This document shows, one piece after another, positions 41,698 to 48,313 of a DNA stretch of 48,313 nt. Within the stretch, counting starts at the first letter, position 1; the number at the start of each line of letters is the position of its first letter. Location of the stretch: positions 1-48,313 of the IMG/VR virus record IMGVR_UViG_3300027573_000048; one strand, written 5' to 3'. Below the pieces are notes generated by a model that worked only from the letters and a program-made list of their open reading frames with translations, made no database searches and was not told where the DNA came from. The DNA comes from a virus. A program made the position numbers and the translations under genes.

Positions 41698-42473
41698 TTG
41701 ATGAATTTTTTAATCATTTGTTTTCGGCATTCCAGTTTTGCATCATCATCGATCCGTGAAAGCTCGGATGAATATTCCTTGGTGGACAGCTCGAACTGGC
41801 GAGCTGAAAGTTGCTTCTCGAGTCTTTCACAAATGCTTTCGAACAGTTCCCATTTAACCTGGTTGGTAACTTCAATCATCAGGGCGTCCTCCATGTGATC
41901 GTAAACTTTGCTCCATGCCCAGTACTCCGGGAATTCACCATCGTGCTTCTTCAGGTAGCTCACCAGCCCGTTGTAACATTCCTCTGGAGTTTCTTCTTTG
42001 GGTGGTGGCGGTGGAGGAATAAGAGCCTGAACACGTTTTTTCACTTCGATTTTTTTGGTGAGGTAAAATTCCATCACCTGGGAAATGAAGTTGATGTCCA
42101 GCAGCTGGTAATGCTCCACGCGAGTTGATAATTCTCCTGCGGCATTCATCAGTACAGCCAGTCGAATATCCTCGAAAGTGAATCCCTTCAGGTATGTCCC
42201 GAAGTATTCCCACAAAACCGATTCAAAAACCTCATCTGGTGGTTCGGACCGGATCGATGCTGTGACCATGATCGCAGCAATGGTCTGCTTGAACTTGAGC
42301 TGTGCCATTTCCGGATCGATTTTACTCAGCGTTCCGATTGTGAAATCGGAAGTGAGCGCTTCAACTACCCTTGTCTCTGCTAGGCTTAGTTGCGATCGGA
42401 CGGCGCATGTATTGCTCCAAAGATCCTTTTGCCACTGCTCCGCATTTCTCTGAACTTGAATTGCTTGTTCCAT
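41688..42473 (-). CDS. Replication-associated protein, hypothetical
   Basis: A 261-aa helical protein with a poly-Pro stretch (IPPPPPPKEE, about 151-160) linking two helical halves. It follows the DnaT/Lin1244-like gene with a 113-base overlap, so the true start may be later (for example the Met at about residue 56). It is likely in the replication group, but no enzymatic motif is seen. Confidence 0.6.
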   Translation of the reverse strand: MEQAIQVQRNAEQWQKDLWSNTCAVRSQLSLAETRVVEALTSDFTIGTLSKIDPEMAQLKFKQTIAAIMVTASIRSEPPDEVFESVLWEYFGTYLKGFTFEDIRLAVLMNAAGELSTRVEHYQLLDINFISQVMEFYLTKKIEVKKRVQALIPPPPPPKEETPEECYNGLVSYLKKHDGEFPEYWAWSKVYDHMEDALMIEVTNQVKWELFESICERLEKQLSARQFELSTKEYSSELSRIDDDAKLECRKQMIKKFIKWQ

Positions 42474-43143
42474 TGTTACGATTTGTTACTTTTTGGTTTT
42501 TAATTTTTTTTTCACCCCTAATCCAGTTCCTGACTGCTGCCTTCCAGTCTTCCATCGGGGCGTTTGATTTTCCGACCAGCCAGCCGTTGGCGGAATAATG
42601 ATCAAAAAATCCCGCGGCCAGATCTTTTATTTTTTCAACCTCGACTTCAACATTTCCTTCCAACAAAAAATTTTCAATTTCAATCACTTTTGGTTTTTTA
42701 AAAACAAAAAATCCTTTTATATTATCTTCTTTTCTTTTCTTTTCTTTTCTTTTCTTTTCTTTTATAGCGATACTTTTGCGATCACTTTGCGATTCACTTG
42801 CGACAGGTTTGGGATTTTCACCCCACCTTTTTTTGTTTCCATTTTTACCAGAAACGCTCCTTTTTTTGGAAATTTCGATGGCGGATTTTAACTGCTTTTT
42901 CAGGAAATCGATGGTGATCATTTTGCCATTGACCTTGATTATTTTATTATCAATAAGCTCCTGAAGCAGCGCCGGCTTTTCGAATTTTTTATTTATCTGG
43001 TCCAGGGATAGTTCACAATCGCGCTGCCAGTAAATCGCTTTGATGTTGGTGAATAATCCTTGCGCCTCGAGGCTGCAGAATTGTATGGAGCCGGTGAGGT
43101 ATTGCGCTGGTTCGAATTGGAAGTAAGGAAGCTCTTTAGCCAT
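42361..43143 (-). CDS. Replication initiation-type protein (Lin1244/DnaD-like)
   Basis: 260 aa. Residues 1-85 (PYFQFEPAQYLTGSIQFCSL) resemble the N-terminal winged-helix domain of phage replication proteins of Lin1244/Lin1753 type. A Lys/Arg/Glu-rich linker (about 126-140) coded by tandem AAAAG units joins a C-terminal helical domain (about 170-215, ending in a WKAAVRNWI motif as in DnaD-like tails). It probably binds the origin or loads the helicase. Overlap with the next gene is long. Confidence 0.65.
   Translation of the reverse strand: MAKELPYFQFEPAQYLTGSIQFCSLEAQGLFTNIKAIYWQRDCELSLDQINKKFEKPALLQELIDNKIIKVNGKMITIDFLKKQLKSAIEISKKRSVSGKNGNKKRWGENPKPVASESQSDRKSIAIKEKKRKEKKRKEDNIKGFFVFKKPKVIEIENFLLEGNVEVEVEKIKDLAAGFFDHYSANGWLVGKSNAPMEDWKAAVRNWIRGEKKIKNQKVTNRNNGTSNSSSEKCGAVAKGSLEQYMRRPIATKPSRDKGS
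42730..42763 (-). repeat. (TTTTC)6 pentanucleotide repeat in coding sequence
   Basis: Six TTTTC units plus TTTT. On the coding strand this is (AAAAG)n and gives the KEKKRKEKKRKE linker of the replication protein. The unit is 5 bp, so gain or loss of one unit would shift the frame; three units restore it. Confidence 0.85.
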
Positions 43144-43169
43144 TGTCAGGTTTCGTTTTTGGTTGGTTG

Positions 43170-43385
43170 TTATTCGTTAAAATATTCACTGTTATCTTGC
43201 ATGCATTTACTACAGAATAGCTCCGGATAGTACCAGCATTTGTGTTTCCCGCAGCGCACCATTCCCCGATCGGGATAGGATTCAAGCCGTGTTGCCAGGT
43301 AGATGAATATTCCAATGGTCAGCAGCACGATGATGAAGAATGCCACGATGGCGATGGTGAGAAGGAAGGAGGAGTTTGGTGTCAT
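43170..43385 (-). CDS. Single-span membrane protein with zinc-ribbon-like tail
   Basis: 71 aa. A strongly hydrophobic segment at about residues 7-33 is followed by CGKHKCWYYPELFCSKCMQ (45-63), with C-x4-C and C-x2-C pairs likely to bind zinc on the cytoplasmic side. It overlaps the methyltransferase stop by 4 bases. Role unknown. Confidence 0.65.
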   Translation of the reverse strand: MTPNSSFLLTIAIVAFFIIVLLTIGIFIYLATRLESYPDRGMVRCGKHKCWYYPELFCSKCMQDNSEYFNE

Positions 43386-45088
43386 GCTGCTTCTGTTTTT
43401 TCAAATGTTGTGAGCGAGAGTGAAATTGCTTCGATGATCTTCTGTGCGACCAGCGGCACCACGGAATTGCCGATGAACTTTTTCTGATCAGCCTGTGATC
43501 CTACCAGCACATAGCCGGCAGGAAAGCCTTGAATTTTTAACAGCTCCGACACTTTCAGCATCCTCATCAGGATGTCACTGATCCCGTACATTGCCATGAA
43601 CTCTTTAATCTTCACGGTCATTTCCGAATCACCTTCATACACCGGGATGTTGTATTCACCCTCGTTGATCGTGATCAGATACAGCGGTGCTTTATCCTGA
43701 CGGGCAATGATGGTGCAGCACGGATCCTCAATAGATCCACCGTTACCATTCCACTGCGGATTGACCAGGTAGTGATGATGCCGGTCAGCTGTGATAGTTC
43801 TGGAAGGCTCCTCAATGGAGGCAGGATCATTATTGAACTGCGTGTCCATGATGAAAGGCTTGGCAGTAACCAGGTTCATTTTCGGCGAAGGCATCACAGC
43901 TCCTGCAGGATTCTGTATGCTGGAAGATTCACCACCATTTGAAAAGTCCCGGTTTATAAATTGTGAAGTCACTAAACTGCTGCATGCTTTTGTTCTGATC
44001 ACAGGATGTGGCTTGTTGATATCTGAATCCGTCCCGCTGTTCGTGTAGTAATGTTTTAAGAACTGCACTGTATTTAAAGCCTGATTGTTCACCGTCATGA
44101 TGGTGCCGGCCGGACCAGTAATAGGAATAGATTTTCCTGCTGGCTTCCCTGAAAAGTTCTTTGTGATGAAATGAGCCTTCACAATTCCAAGCCTTCCCTG
44201 AGCTGCGATCACCGGACATGGTTCATCAATACCAGGTGGAATATGCTTACCTGTTTCCTTGTTGATGGAATTGTATTTGAGAAGAAAATGCTCTTTCCCT
44301 CCTGCAACATATTTGATCAGCCCGGCATAGATCCTCGACAGCGTTTTTTCTGACAGATCCTTTTTGCGATTAAATATTGATTTACCATGATCGTCCAGGT
44401 CCAGCACTTCCTTCACAGCTTTCCATTTTTCGAGCTGTCCAAACATTCCTTCCTTCTTTGGATTCTTCGCGTGTGTCGGCTCCGGCCATGCGACCGGCAT
44501 TCCTGAAGCTGCGAAAATTCCGAACAGCCTACGGCGGGAAGTGTATGCTCCGAAGTCAGCGGAATTCAGCTTACGGTAATCATAACTATATCCCATGTTC
44601 TGGATGTGGTTGCACCACTTCACATAGTCACTGCCCTGATCCTTGCTGACCGGTTTCCCGTTTTCATCCAGCGGACCCCAGGACATGAATTCCTCCACGT
44701 TCTCGAACATGAAATACTCTGGTCCGATCGCATCGAGATAGCGGTACATATCAAGAGCCAGTGTTCTGGAATCAGCATCGCGGGGTAGCCCACCCTTTGC
44801 TTTTGAAAAGTTTGTGCACTCGAGCGAAGCCCACAGAACGATCACAGCATCGGGATCCGTGGCTCGGATCTTTGCAGCTAGCTGTGTTAACCTGGAAACA
44901 TCGAAAGCCCGGATGTCCTCGATGAAATGCACCACCTTCGGATGATTGGTTTCGTGGGATGCGATCGCTCCCGGATCATGGTTGATGCATGCAATCACCT
45001 GGGCAACTTTCTTTCCGTCAAGGATTGCCTGTTCAACTCCGGTCGTAGTGCCACCTGCACCGCAGAATAAATCGATAAAGTAGATCAT
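43382..45088 (-). CDS. dcm: DNA C5-cytosine methyltransferase
   Basis: 568 aa. Motif I is FCGAGG (8-13); the catalytic Cys is C91 in LECTNFSKAKGG, a variant of the usual PCQ motif; ENV is at 129-131; TSRRRLFG (about 176-183) matches motif VIII. The target-recognition region (about 270-500) holds about six degenerate repeats of form I-x2-P-x3-I-x(5-8)-(L/V)V. Motifs IX-X follow (LLKIQGFP, KKFIGNSVVP). It probably protects phage DNA from host restriction; no cognate restriction gene is seen. Coupled to the helicase by overlap. Confidence 0.92.
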   Translation of the reverse strand: MIYFIDLFCGAGGTTTGVEQAILDGKKVAQVIACINHDPGAIASHETNHPKVVHFIEDIRAFDVSRLTQLAAKIRATDPDAVIVLWASLECTNFSKAKGGLPRDADSRTLALDMYRYLDAIGPEYFMFENVEEFMSWGPLDENGKPVSKDQGSDYVKWCNHIQNMGYSYDYRKLNSADFGAYTSRRRLFGIFAASGMPVAWPEPTHAKNPKKEGMFGQLEKWKAVKEVLDLDDHGKSIFNRKKDLSEKTLSRIYAGLIKYVAGGKEHFLLKYNSINKETGKHIPPGIDEPCPVIAAQGRLGIVKAHFITKNFSGKPAGKSIPITGPAGTIMTVNNQALNTVQFLKHYYTNSGTDSDINKPHPVIRTKACSSLVTSQFINRDFSNGGESSSIQNPAGAVMPSPKMNLVTAKPFIMDTQFNNDPASIEEPSRTITADRHHHYLVNPQWNGNGGSIEDPCCTIIARQDKAPLYLITINEGEYNIPVYEGDSEMTVKIKEFMAMYGISDILMRMLKVSELLKIQGFPAGYVLVGSQADQKKFIGNSVVPLVAQKIIEAISLSLTTFEKTEAA

Positions 45089-46767
45089 AAAGCTTCCTCC
45101 ATTTTAGGTTGATTAAATAAGTCGATCAGTTTGTTGATGGTGCTGGTTTCAATTTCTCCCACGTTGCCAACGACCTGGTTGTGCATTTCCCGTTTCTCCT
45201 GGATGATCTTGTAAATCTTTTCATCGATCGTTTCACTTCCCAGGAAGTATGTGCACATCACAGAGTCCTGCTGCCCGATACGGTGTGCCCTGTCTTCGCA
45301 CTGATCGCAGTCGGCAGCAGTCCAGGGAAGTTCAATGAACGCAACCCGGGAGCTGGCTGTAAGCGTGAGGCCAACTCCTGCAGCTTTGATCGAGCACAGT
45401 ATCAGTTTGCAGGAAGAATCATTCTGGAAGCGGTCAACAGAAACCTGCCGGTCGCTCATGGAATCATCCCCGCGAACGGTAACAGCATCCGGATAGTCCT
45501 CCATCAGCTTTGCAAATACTTCCTTCAAATGTGCAAATACAATCAGCTTCTCACCTGCCTCAATCGTGTCGTCAATAAACTCCCGGACTTCTTTGATCTT
45601 CCCGCGTGCAGAGATCGATTTACAGACACCGATTTTCACCATGACCTCACCGCGCATGCTACGTGCGATCTGCTCATCGGTGGCCTCCCTGTATTGCTTT
45701 AGGTACACTTCCAGATCCCGGATAGCATCGTTGTATTCTTTACGGGTATTGATATCACAAAGTATCACCTGGCGCATTTTCGCAGGAAGTTCCTTCAGCA
45801 CTTCCTCCTTCGCCCTACGGTAAAAACAATGCTGGTTCAGTTTATAGTTCAGCTCCTTCAAATTGGAGGATCCGTTTCCTCCCTGACAGTACCTGGTAAT
45901 GAAAGTGGGATATGGTTTTATGTTACCGGTAATATCGTTCAGCCTTCCGATGATACCCAGCTGGGCACACAGGTCCGAAGGTTTATTTAAGACAGGCGTT
46001 CCGGTAAGCGCCAGACGGAATTCTTTTCCTTCTGCAATGCCGCGAGTGAGTTTTGTCTGAAGCGCACTGAATGATTTTACCCGGTGACTCTCATCGATGA
46101 TGATGCTTTTGAAATTGTCTTTGAAGTCGGTGAATTCAATATCTTTCAATCGGACGGATTTGCCGGAGGCTGGCATCTTGTGTACGAAATACTTTTTCAG
46201 GGATTCATAATTCACAATCACCACATCCACATTGTACACTCCGCTGTTCCAGTATTTCCAATTCTTAACAATCCGTTCATCAAGTACCAAGGCCCGGCGC
46301 TTTGTCCACTTAGCCCATTCCCGCTGCCAGTTGATCTTCAGCGATGAGGGACAGACTACAATACACGGGAAAGCATTTGCTCCCTGAACGATGGCAATAC
46401 TCTGAGCCGTTTTACCAAGACCAGGTTCATCCCCGATGATCAGTTTCTTTTTCTCAAGGCCGTAAGCAACTCCAAGTTTCTGGAATGGGAAAAGCTCTTC
46501 CTTCAGATCAATCACCGTGGTCAGCTCCGGCATGGGTGGAAGCGGATCCATATTTATTTCCTGGTGTGGATTGTTCTGGTCGATGTATGCGAAGTGATAT
46601 TTCTTTGCGAACTCATCCACCTGGGAAGCATAGGTAAGCGGCACCGCCCAGCATTTTTTATCAGCCATCCAGCGGCGAGCAGGAAGACGCTTCAGTGCAT
46701 CAACAATAAACTGCCGGTACTGGAAGCTGATCTCGAACTGGTTTCTGCCCTTTACAATCTGGTTCAT
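45085..46767 (-). CDS. SNF2-family helicase (SMARCAL1/HARP-like)
   Basis: 560 aa. An N-terminal HARP-like domain (about 5-60: FEISFQYRQFIVDALKRLP, then KCWAVPL) precedes the SNF2 ATPase. Walker A GDEPGLGKT (112-120), motif II DESH (225-228), LTGTPVLN (about 255) and the C-terminal motif VI EDRAHRIGQ are all present. Such enzymes anneal or remodel DNA at forks. In a phage it may serve replication or recombination. It is coupled upstream and downstream by ATGA overlaps. Confidence 0.9.
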   Translation of the reverse strand: MNQIVKGRNQFEISFQYRQFIVDALKRLPARRWMADKKCWAVPLTYASQVDEFAKKYHFAYIDQNNPHQEINMDPLPPMPELTTVIDLKEELFPFQKLGVAYGLEKKKLIIGDEPGLGKTAQSIAIVQGANAFPCIVVCPSSLKINWQREWAKWTKRRALVLDERIVKNWKYWNSGVYNVDVVIVNYESLKKYFVHKMPASGKSVRLKDIEFTDFKDNFKSIIIDESHRVKSFSALQTKLTRGIAEGKEFRLALTGTPVLNKPSDLCAQLGIIGRLNDITGNIKPYPTFITRYCQGGNGSSNLKELNYKLNQHCFYRRAKEEVLKELPAKMRQVILCDINTRKEYNDAIRDLEVYLKQYREATDEQIARSMRGEVMVKIGVCKSISARGKIKEVREFIDDTIEAGEKLIVFAHLKEVFAKLMEDYPDAVTVRGDDSMSDRQVSVDRFQNDSSCKLILCSIKAAGVGLTLTASSRVAFIELPWTAADCDQCEDRAHRIGQQDSVMCTYFLGSETIDEKIYKIIQEKREMHNQVVGNVGEIETSTINKLIDLFNQPKMEEAL

Positions 46768-46937
46768 CGAATTCTTCTGATTATTACGATATGCTCAATT
46801 TGTTCTGCATAGAATACCTTTCCATCTTTAGAATAATTGCTGCATAAGAATGCCGCCTGGGTCATGGAGTTGGGATAGATAAAAGCTTCCGTCACTTTCA
46901 GCGACTTCATTTTACTTTTATACAGGACTCGTTTCAT
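46764..46937 (-). CDS. Small hypothetical protein, 57 aa
   Basis: An ORF between 46934 and 46767: it begins MKRVLYKSKMKSLKVTEAF and ends VIIRRIR. Both ends are ATGA overlaps with neighbours. It is basic and has no recognisable motif. The exact coupling on both sides is the evidence that it is a gene. Confidence 0.65.
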   Translation of the reverse strand: MKRVLYKSKMKSLKVTEAFIYPNSMTQAAFLCSNYSKDGKVFYAEQIEHIVIIRRIR

Positions 46938-47152
46938 GCTTTCGATTTCAGTATTAAAAAATGCGATTCGTCCGGGAATAGCTGCAGTGATTTTGTTTCA
47001 CAGTACAGCTGGATGAACAGCATCCTGTCGATATCTTTTTCAATTTGTTTTGCAAGCCACTGAGCATTATTCTCCATAAACCATTTGATCATTTCTCGTT
47101 TTACTCCAATCTCTTCGGAAAGCTCCCGATGGCGCTGGAGAAAACGGTTCAT
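46934..47152 (-). CDS. Small hypothetical protein
   Basis: A 72-aa helical protein in the early block, coupled to both neighbours by 4-base overlaps. No motif recognised. Confidence 0.65.
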   Translation of the reverse strand: MNRFLQRHRELSEEIGVKREMIKWFMENNAQWLAKQIEKDIDRMLFIQLYCETKSLQLFPDESHFLILKSKA

Positions 47153-47496
47153 ACAACCCGCTTATCAGCATCGTGTAAATAGCAACCATTGAACTGAGCA
47201 TTTCCGCAAGTACATTCCAGGCAGTACCTAGCTTGCTTCTCTCCTAAATCGTAACGAATAACAGCTTTCACTTTCACACCGGCTTTATTAAGATTCGCAA
47301 CCCGCTGAGAAAGGCAATCAATTCCCATCACGGTGCCGGCATAATACTTATCGATCTGCATGTTATTCTTCTGCCAGAATGCAAGGAGCTTGTGACAGTT
47401 GGATTCAGCCCTGTTCTTATTCTCCACCCTTGCCAGGTAGATCTGTGTTGCGCGATCTTCGGAGAATGGGATTGTGAGTTGCTGCTGTGCGTTCAT
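47149..47496 (-). CDS. Small hypothetical protein with Cys motif
   Basis: A 115-aa protein with YCLECTCGNAQFNGCY (about 91-106), four cysteines in a compact region suggesting a zinc knuckle. The N-terminal half is helical. Coupled by ATGA overlap to the genes on both sides. No function recognised. Confidence 0.65.
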   Translation of the reverse strand: MNAQQQLTIPFSEDRATQIYLARVENKNRAESNCHKLLAFWQKNNMQIDKYYAGTVMGIDCLSQRVANLNKAGVKVKAVIRYDLGEKQARYCLECTCGNAQFNGCYLHDADKRVV

Positions 47497-47663
47497 GATT
47501 CAAATTTTAATTCATGATCAGAAAACTCGCGCTTGCCTGATTTTGGAGCTGAAGGAGGAAACGATCCTTGGGAATCGTAGTCATGCCATCTTCCTCCATT
47601 GAGTTTATACACTTTAATTTTTTCGCCTGTCGCGATTACGGTAGCTTTTTTGATTTGTCCCAT
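47493..47663 (-). CDS. Small hypothetical protein, 56 aa
   Basis: An ORF in the gap between 47497 and 47668, beginning MGQIKKATVIATGEKIKVYK and ending ELKFES. The N-terminal half (KVYKLNGGRWHDY) looks like a small beta-strand domain. Its stop overlaps the next start (ATGA), and its start is 5 bases after the Cys-repeat gene stop, so it joins that gene to the early operon. Confidence 0.65.
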   Translation of the reverse strand: MGQIKKATVIATGEKIKVYKLNGGRWHDYDSQGSFPPSAPKSGKREFSDHELKFES

Positions 47664-47668
47664 GGTGA

Positions 47669-48313
47669 TTAAGCTTTTTGCAATTTAGATTCCTCCTCGG
47701 CACAGCGCTTAATATCTTCCATCGCGTCCTCATTGTTTTTAAAGAATTGGTGCAGGTGAACTTCAACAGGACTGGATTCCCGGTAAATCAGCATTGCTGC
47801 GAAGGCTGTATCGGTTTTATCTTCCAGCTCCTTTCCTTCTTTCCCGGCCAGTACCGTAACCCATCCCGCACGGCAGTGTGTTGTGTCACAGGAATGCCAG
47901 CTTTCCATATTCAAAGCATCAGGTTTGCTGACGGCATCAAGAACTTTCTGGTGAATATTTTCAATTCTAGGAATTACAAAAACGGGCTTCTCTCCTTTTG
48001 TTTTTTCCGCTGCCGTCAGGTTTTCGATTTTTTCGCAATCGCTGCAAGAGCTGCAAGAGCTGCAATCGCTGCAAGAGCTGCAATCGCTGCAAGAGCTGCA
48101 ATCGCTGCAAGAGCTGCAAGAGCTGCAAGAGCTGCAATCGCTGCAAGAGCTGCAATAGCGGCAAGAGCTGCAATAGCGGCAATAGCGGCAAGAGCTGCAA
48201 GAGCTGCAATCGCTGCAAGAGCGGCAAGAGCTGCAAGAGCTGCAATTCCAACATCCTTCGTTTGTTTGGTTGTCTACTTCGTATCCGGGATTTGCACTAG
48301 CAAATTCCTGCGA
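47669..48313 (-). CDS. Cys-repeat protein, C-terminal part (gene split by linearisation)
   Basis: Open from the window edge through the array to the stop at 47669, continuing the frame that starts at 421. After the Cys array (48241-48035) come residues EKIENLTAAEKTKGEK and then a conserved domain: WHSCDTTHCRAGWVTVLAG, TAFAAMLIYRESSP and NNEDAMEDIKRCAEEE. I know this W-H-x-C-x-T-T-H-C-R-A-G-W signature from memory as a widespread phage and bacterial protein family of unknown function. Only the C-terminal 81 residues are preceded by a start codon in frame (TTG at 47914), so a start-based gene call would miss the rest. Confidence 0.85.
   Translation of the reverse strand, partial: SQEFASANPGYEVDNQTNEGCWNCSSCSSCRSCSDCSSCSSCRYCRYCSSCRYCSSCSDCSSCSSCSSCSDCSSCSDCSSCSDCSSCSSCSDCEKIENLTAAEKTKGEKPVFVIPRIENIHQKVLDAVSKPDALNMESWHSCDTTHCRAGWVTVLAGKEGKELEDKTDTAFAAMLIYRESSPVEVHLHQFFKNNEDAMEDIKRCAEEESKLQKA
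47965..48313. repeat. Terminal redundancy, right copy
   Basis: Second copy of bases 1-349. Outside the array the two agree base for base as far as I can read, while array units 5-9 differ. Equal length with different content argues against simple slippage in one lineage and for two variants in the sampled population, or for an assembly error. Confidence 0.9.
48035..48241 (-). repeat. 23-unit 9-bp tandem array, copy 2
   Basis: Same number of 9-bp units as at 71-277. From the left the units read SDC, SSC, SSC, SDC, then SSC, SDC, SSC, SDC, SSC at units 5-9, and agree with copy 1 from unit 10 to unit 23. In protein order the variable stretch is residues about 91-105. All cysteine codons remain TGC. 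Confidence 0.95.

Overview
The window is one whole phage genome cut open inside a gene. Bases 1-349 and 47965-48313 match in length and flanks, so the unit genome is about 47,964 bp and circular or terminally redundant. Gene content (tyrosine integrase, HTH regulators, RecT plus a RecE-like nuclease, TerS/TerL, portal, tape measure, lysis genes) marks a temperate, tailed, siphovirus-like phage. A Bacteroidota host is inferred from three things: starts mostly without Shine-Dalgarno sequences but with A/T-rich leaders, TAnnTTTG boxes at two divergent promoters, and an integrase with a W-K-H-T box II of a kind I associate with that phylum.

Layout. (1) 421-1, continuing at 48313-47669, minus: a split gene for a protein with 23 tandem three-residue units that each end in Cys. 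A tRNA-like element (593-449) lies just upstream of its start. (2) 4976-602, minus: a Cro-like regulator, three small genes, RecT, a coiled-coil protein, a RecE-like nuclease and an unknown gene. (3) 4977-5115: divergent control region with repeated operators. (4) 5116-7685, plus: repressor, membrane protein, second HTH protein, integrase and a small gene. (5) 10073-7738, minus: lysis block (membrane/holin proteins, DUF1508, Cys-rich small protein, M15 peptidase). (6) 17876-10112, minus: scaffold, capsid, head-tail and tail/adhesin proteins. (7) 17967-22177, plus: a cassette against the surrounding late genes, with two glycosyltransferases, an asparagine-synthase-like amidotransferase, a LpxA-like hexapeptide acyltransferase and small genes. 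(8) 40578-22187, minus: TerS, TerL, tail chaperone with an apparent -1 frameshift, tape measure, tail proteins, a third glycosyltransferase, portal, MuF-type head protein fused to a zincin, and tail fibre. (9) 47663-40608, minus: early block with SNF2 helicase, C5 cytosine methyltransferase, replication-type proteins, a DUF1064 nuclease and many ATGA-coupled small genes.

The observations most worth pursuing are the Cys-repeat protein whose two genome-end copies carry different units in the same number of repeats, the glycan-modification cassette, the MuF-zincin fusion, the hidden -1 frame before the tape measure gene, and a domain shared by two tail proteins. No gene-free stretch exceeds 300 bases. 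Family names come from motif recognition by eye; no database search was run.
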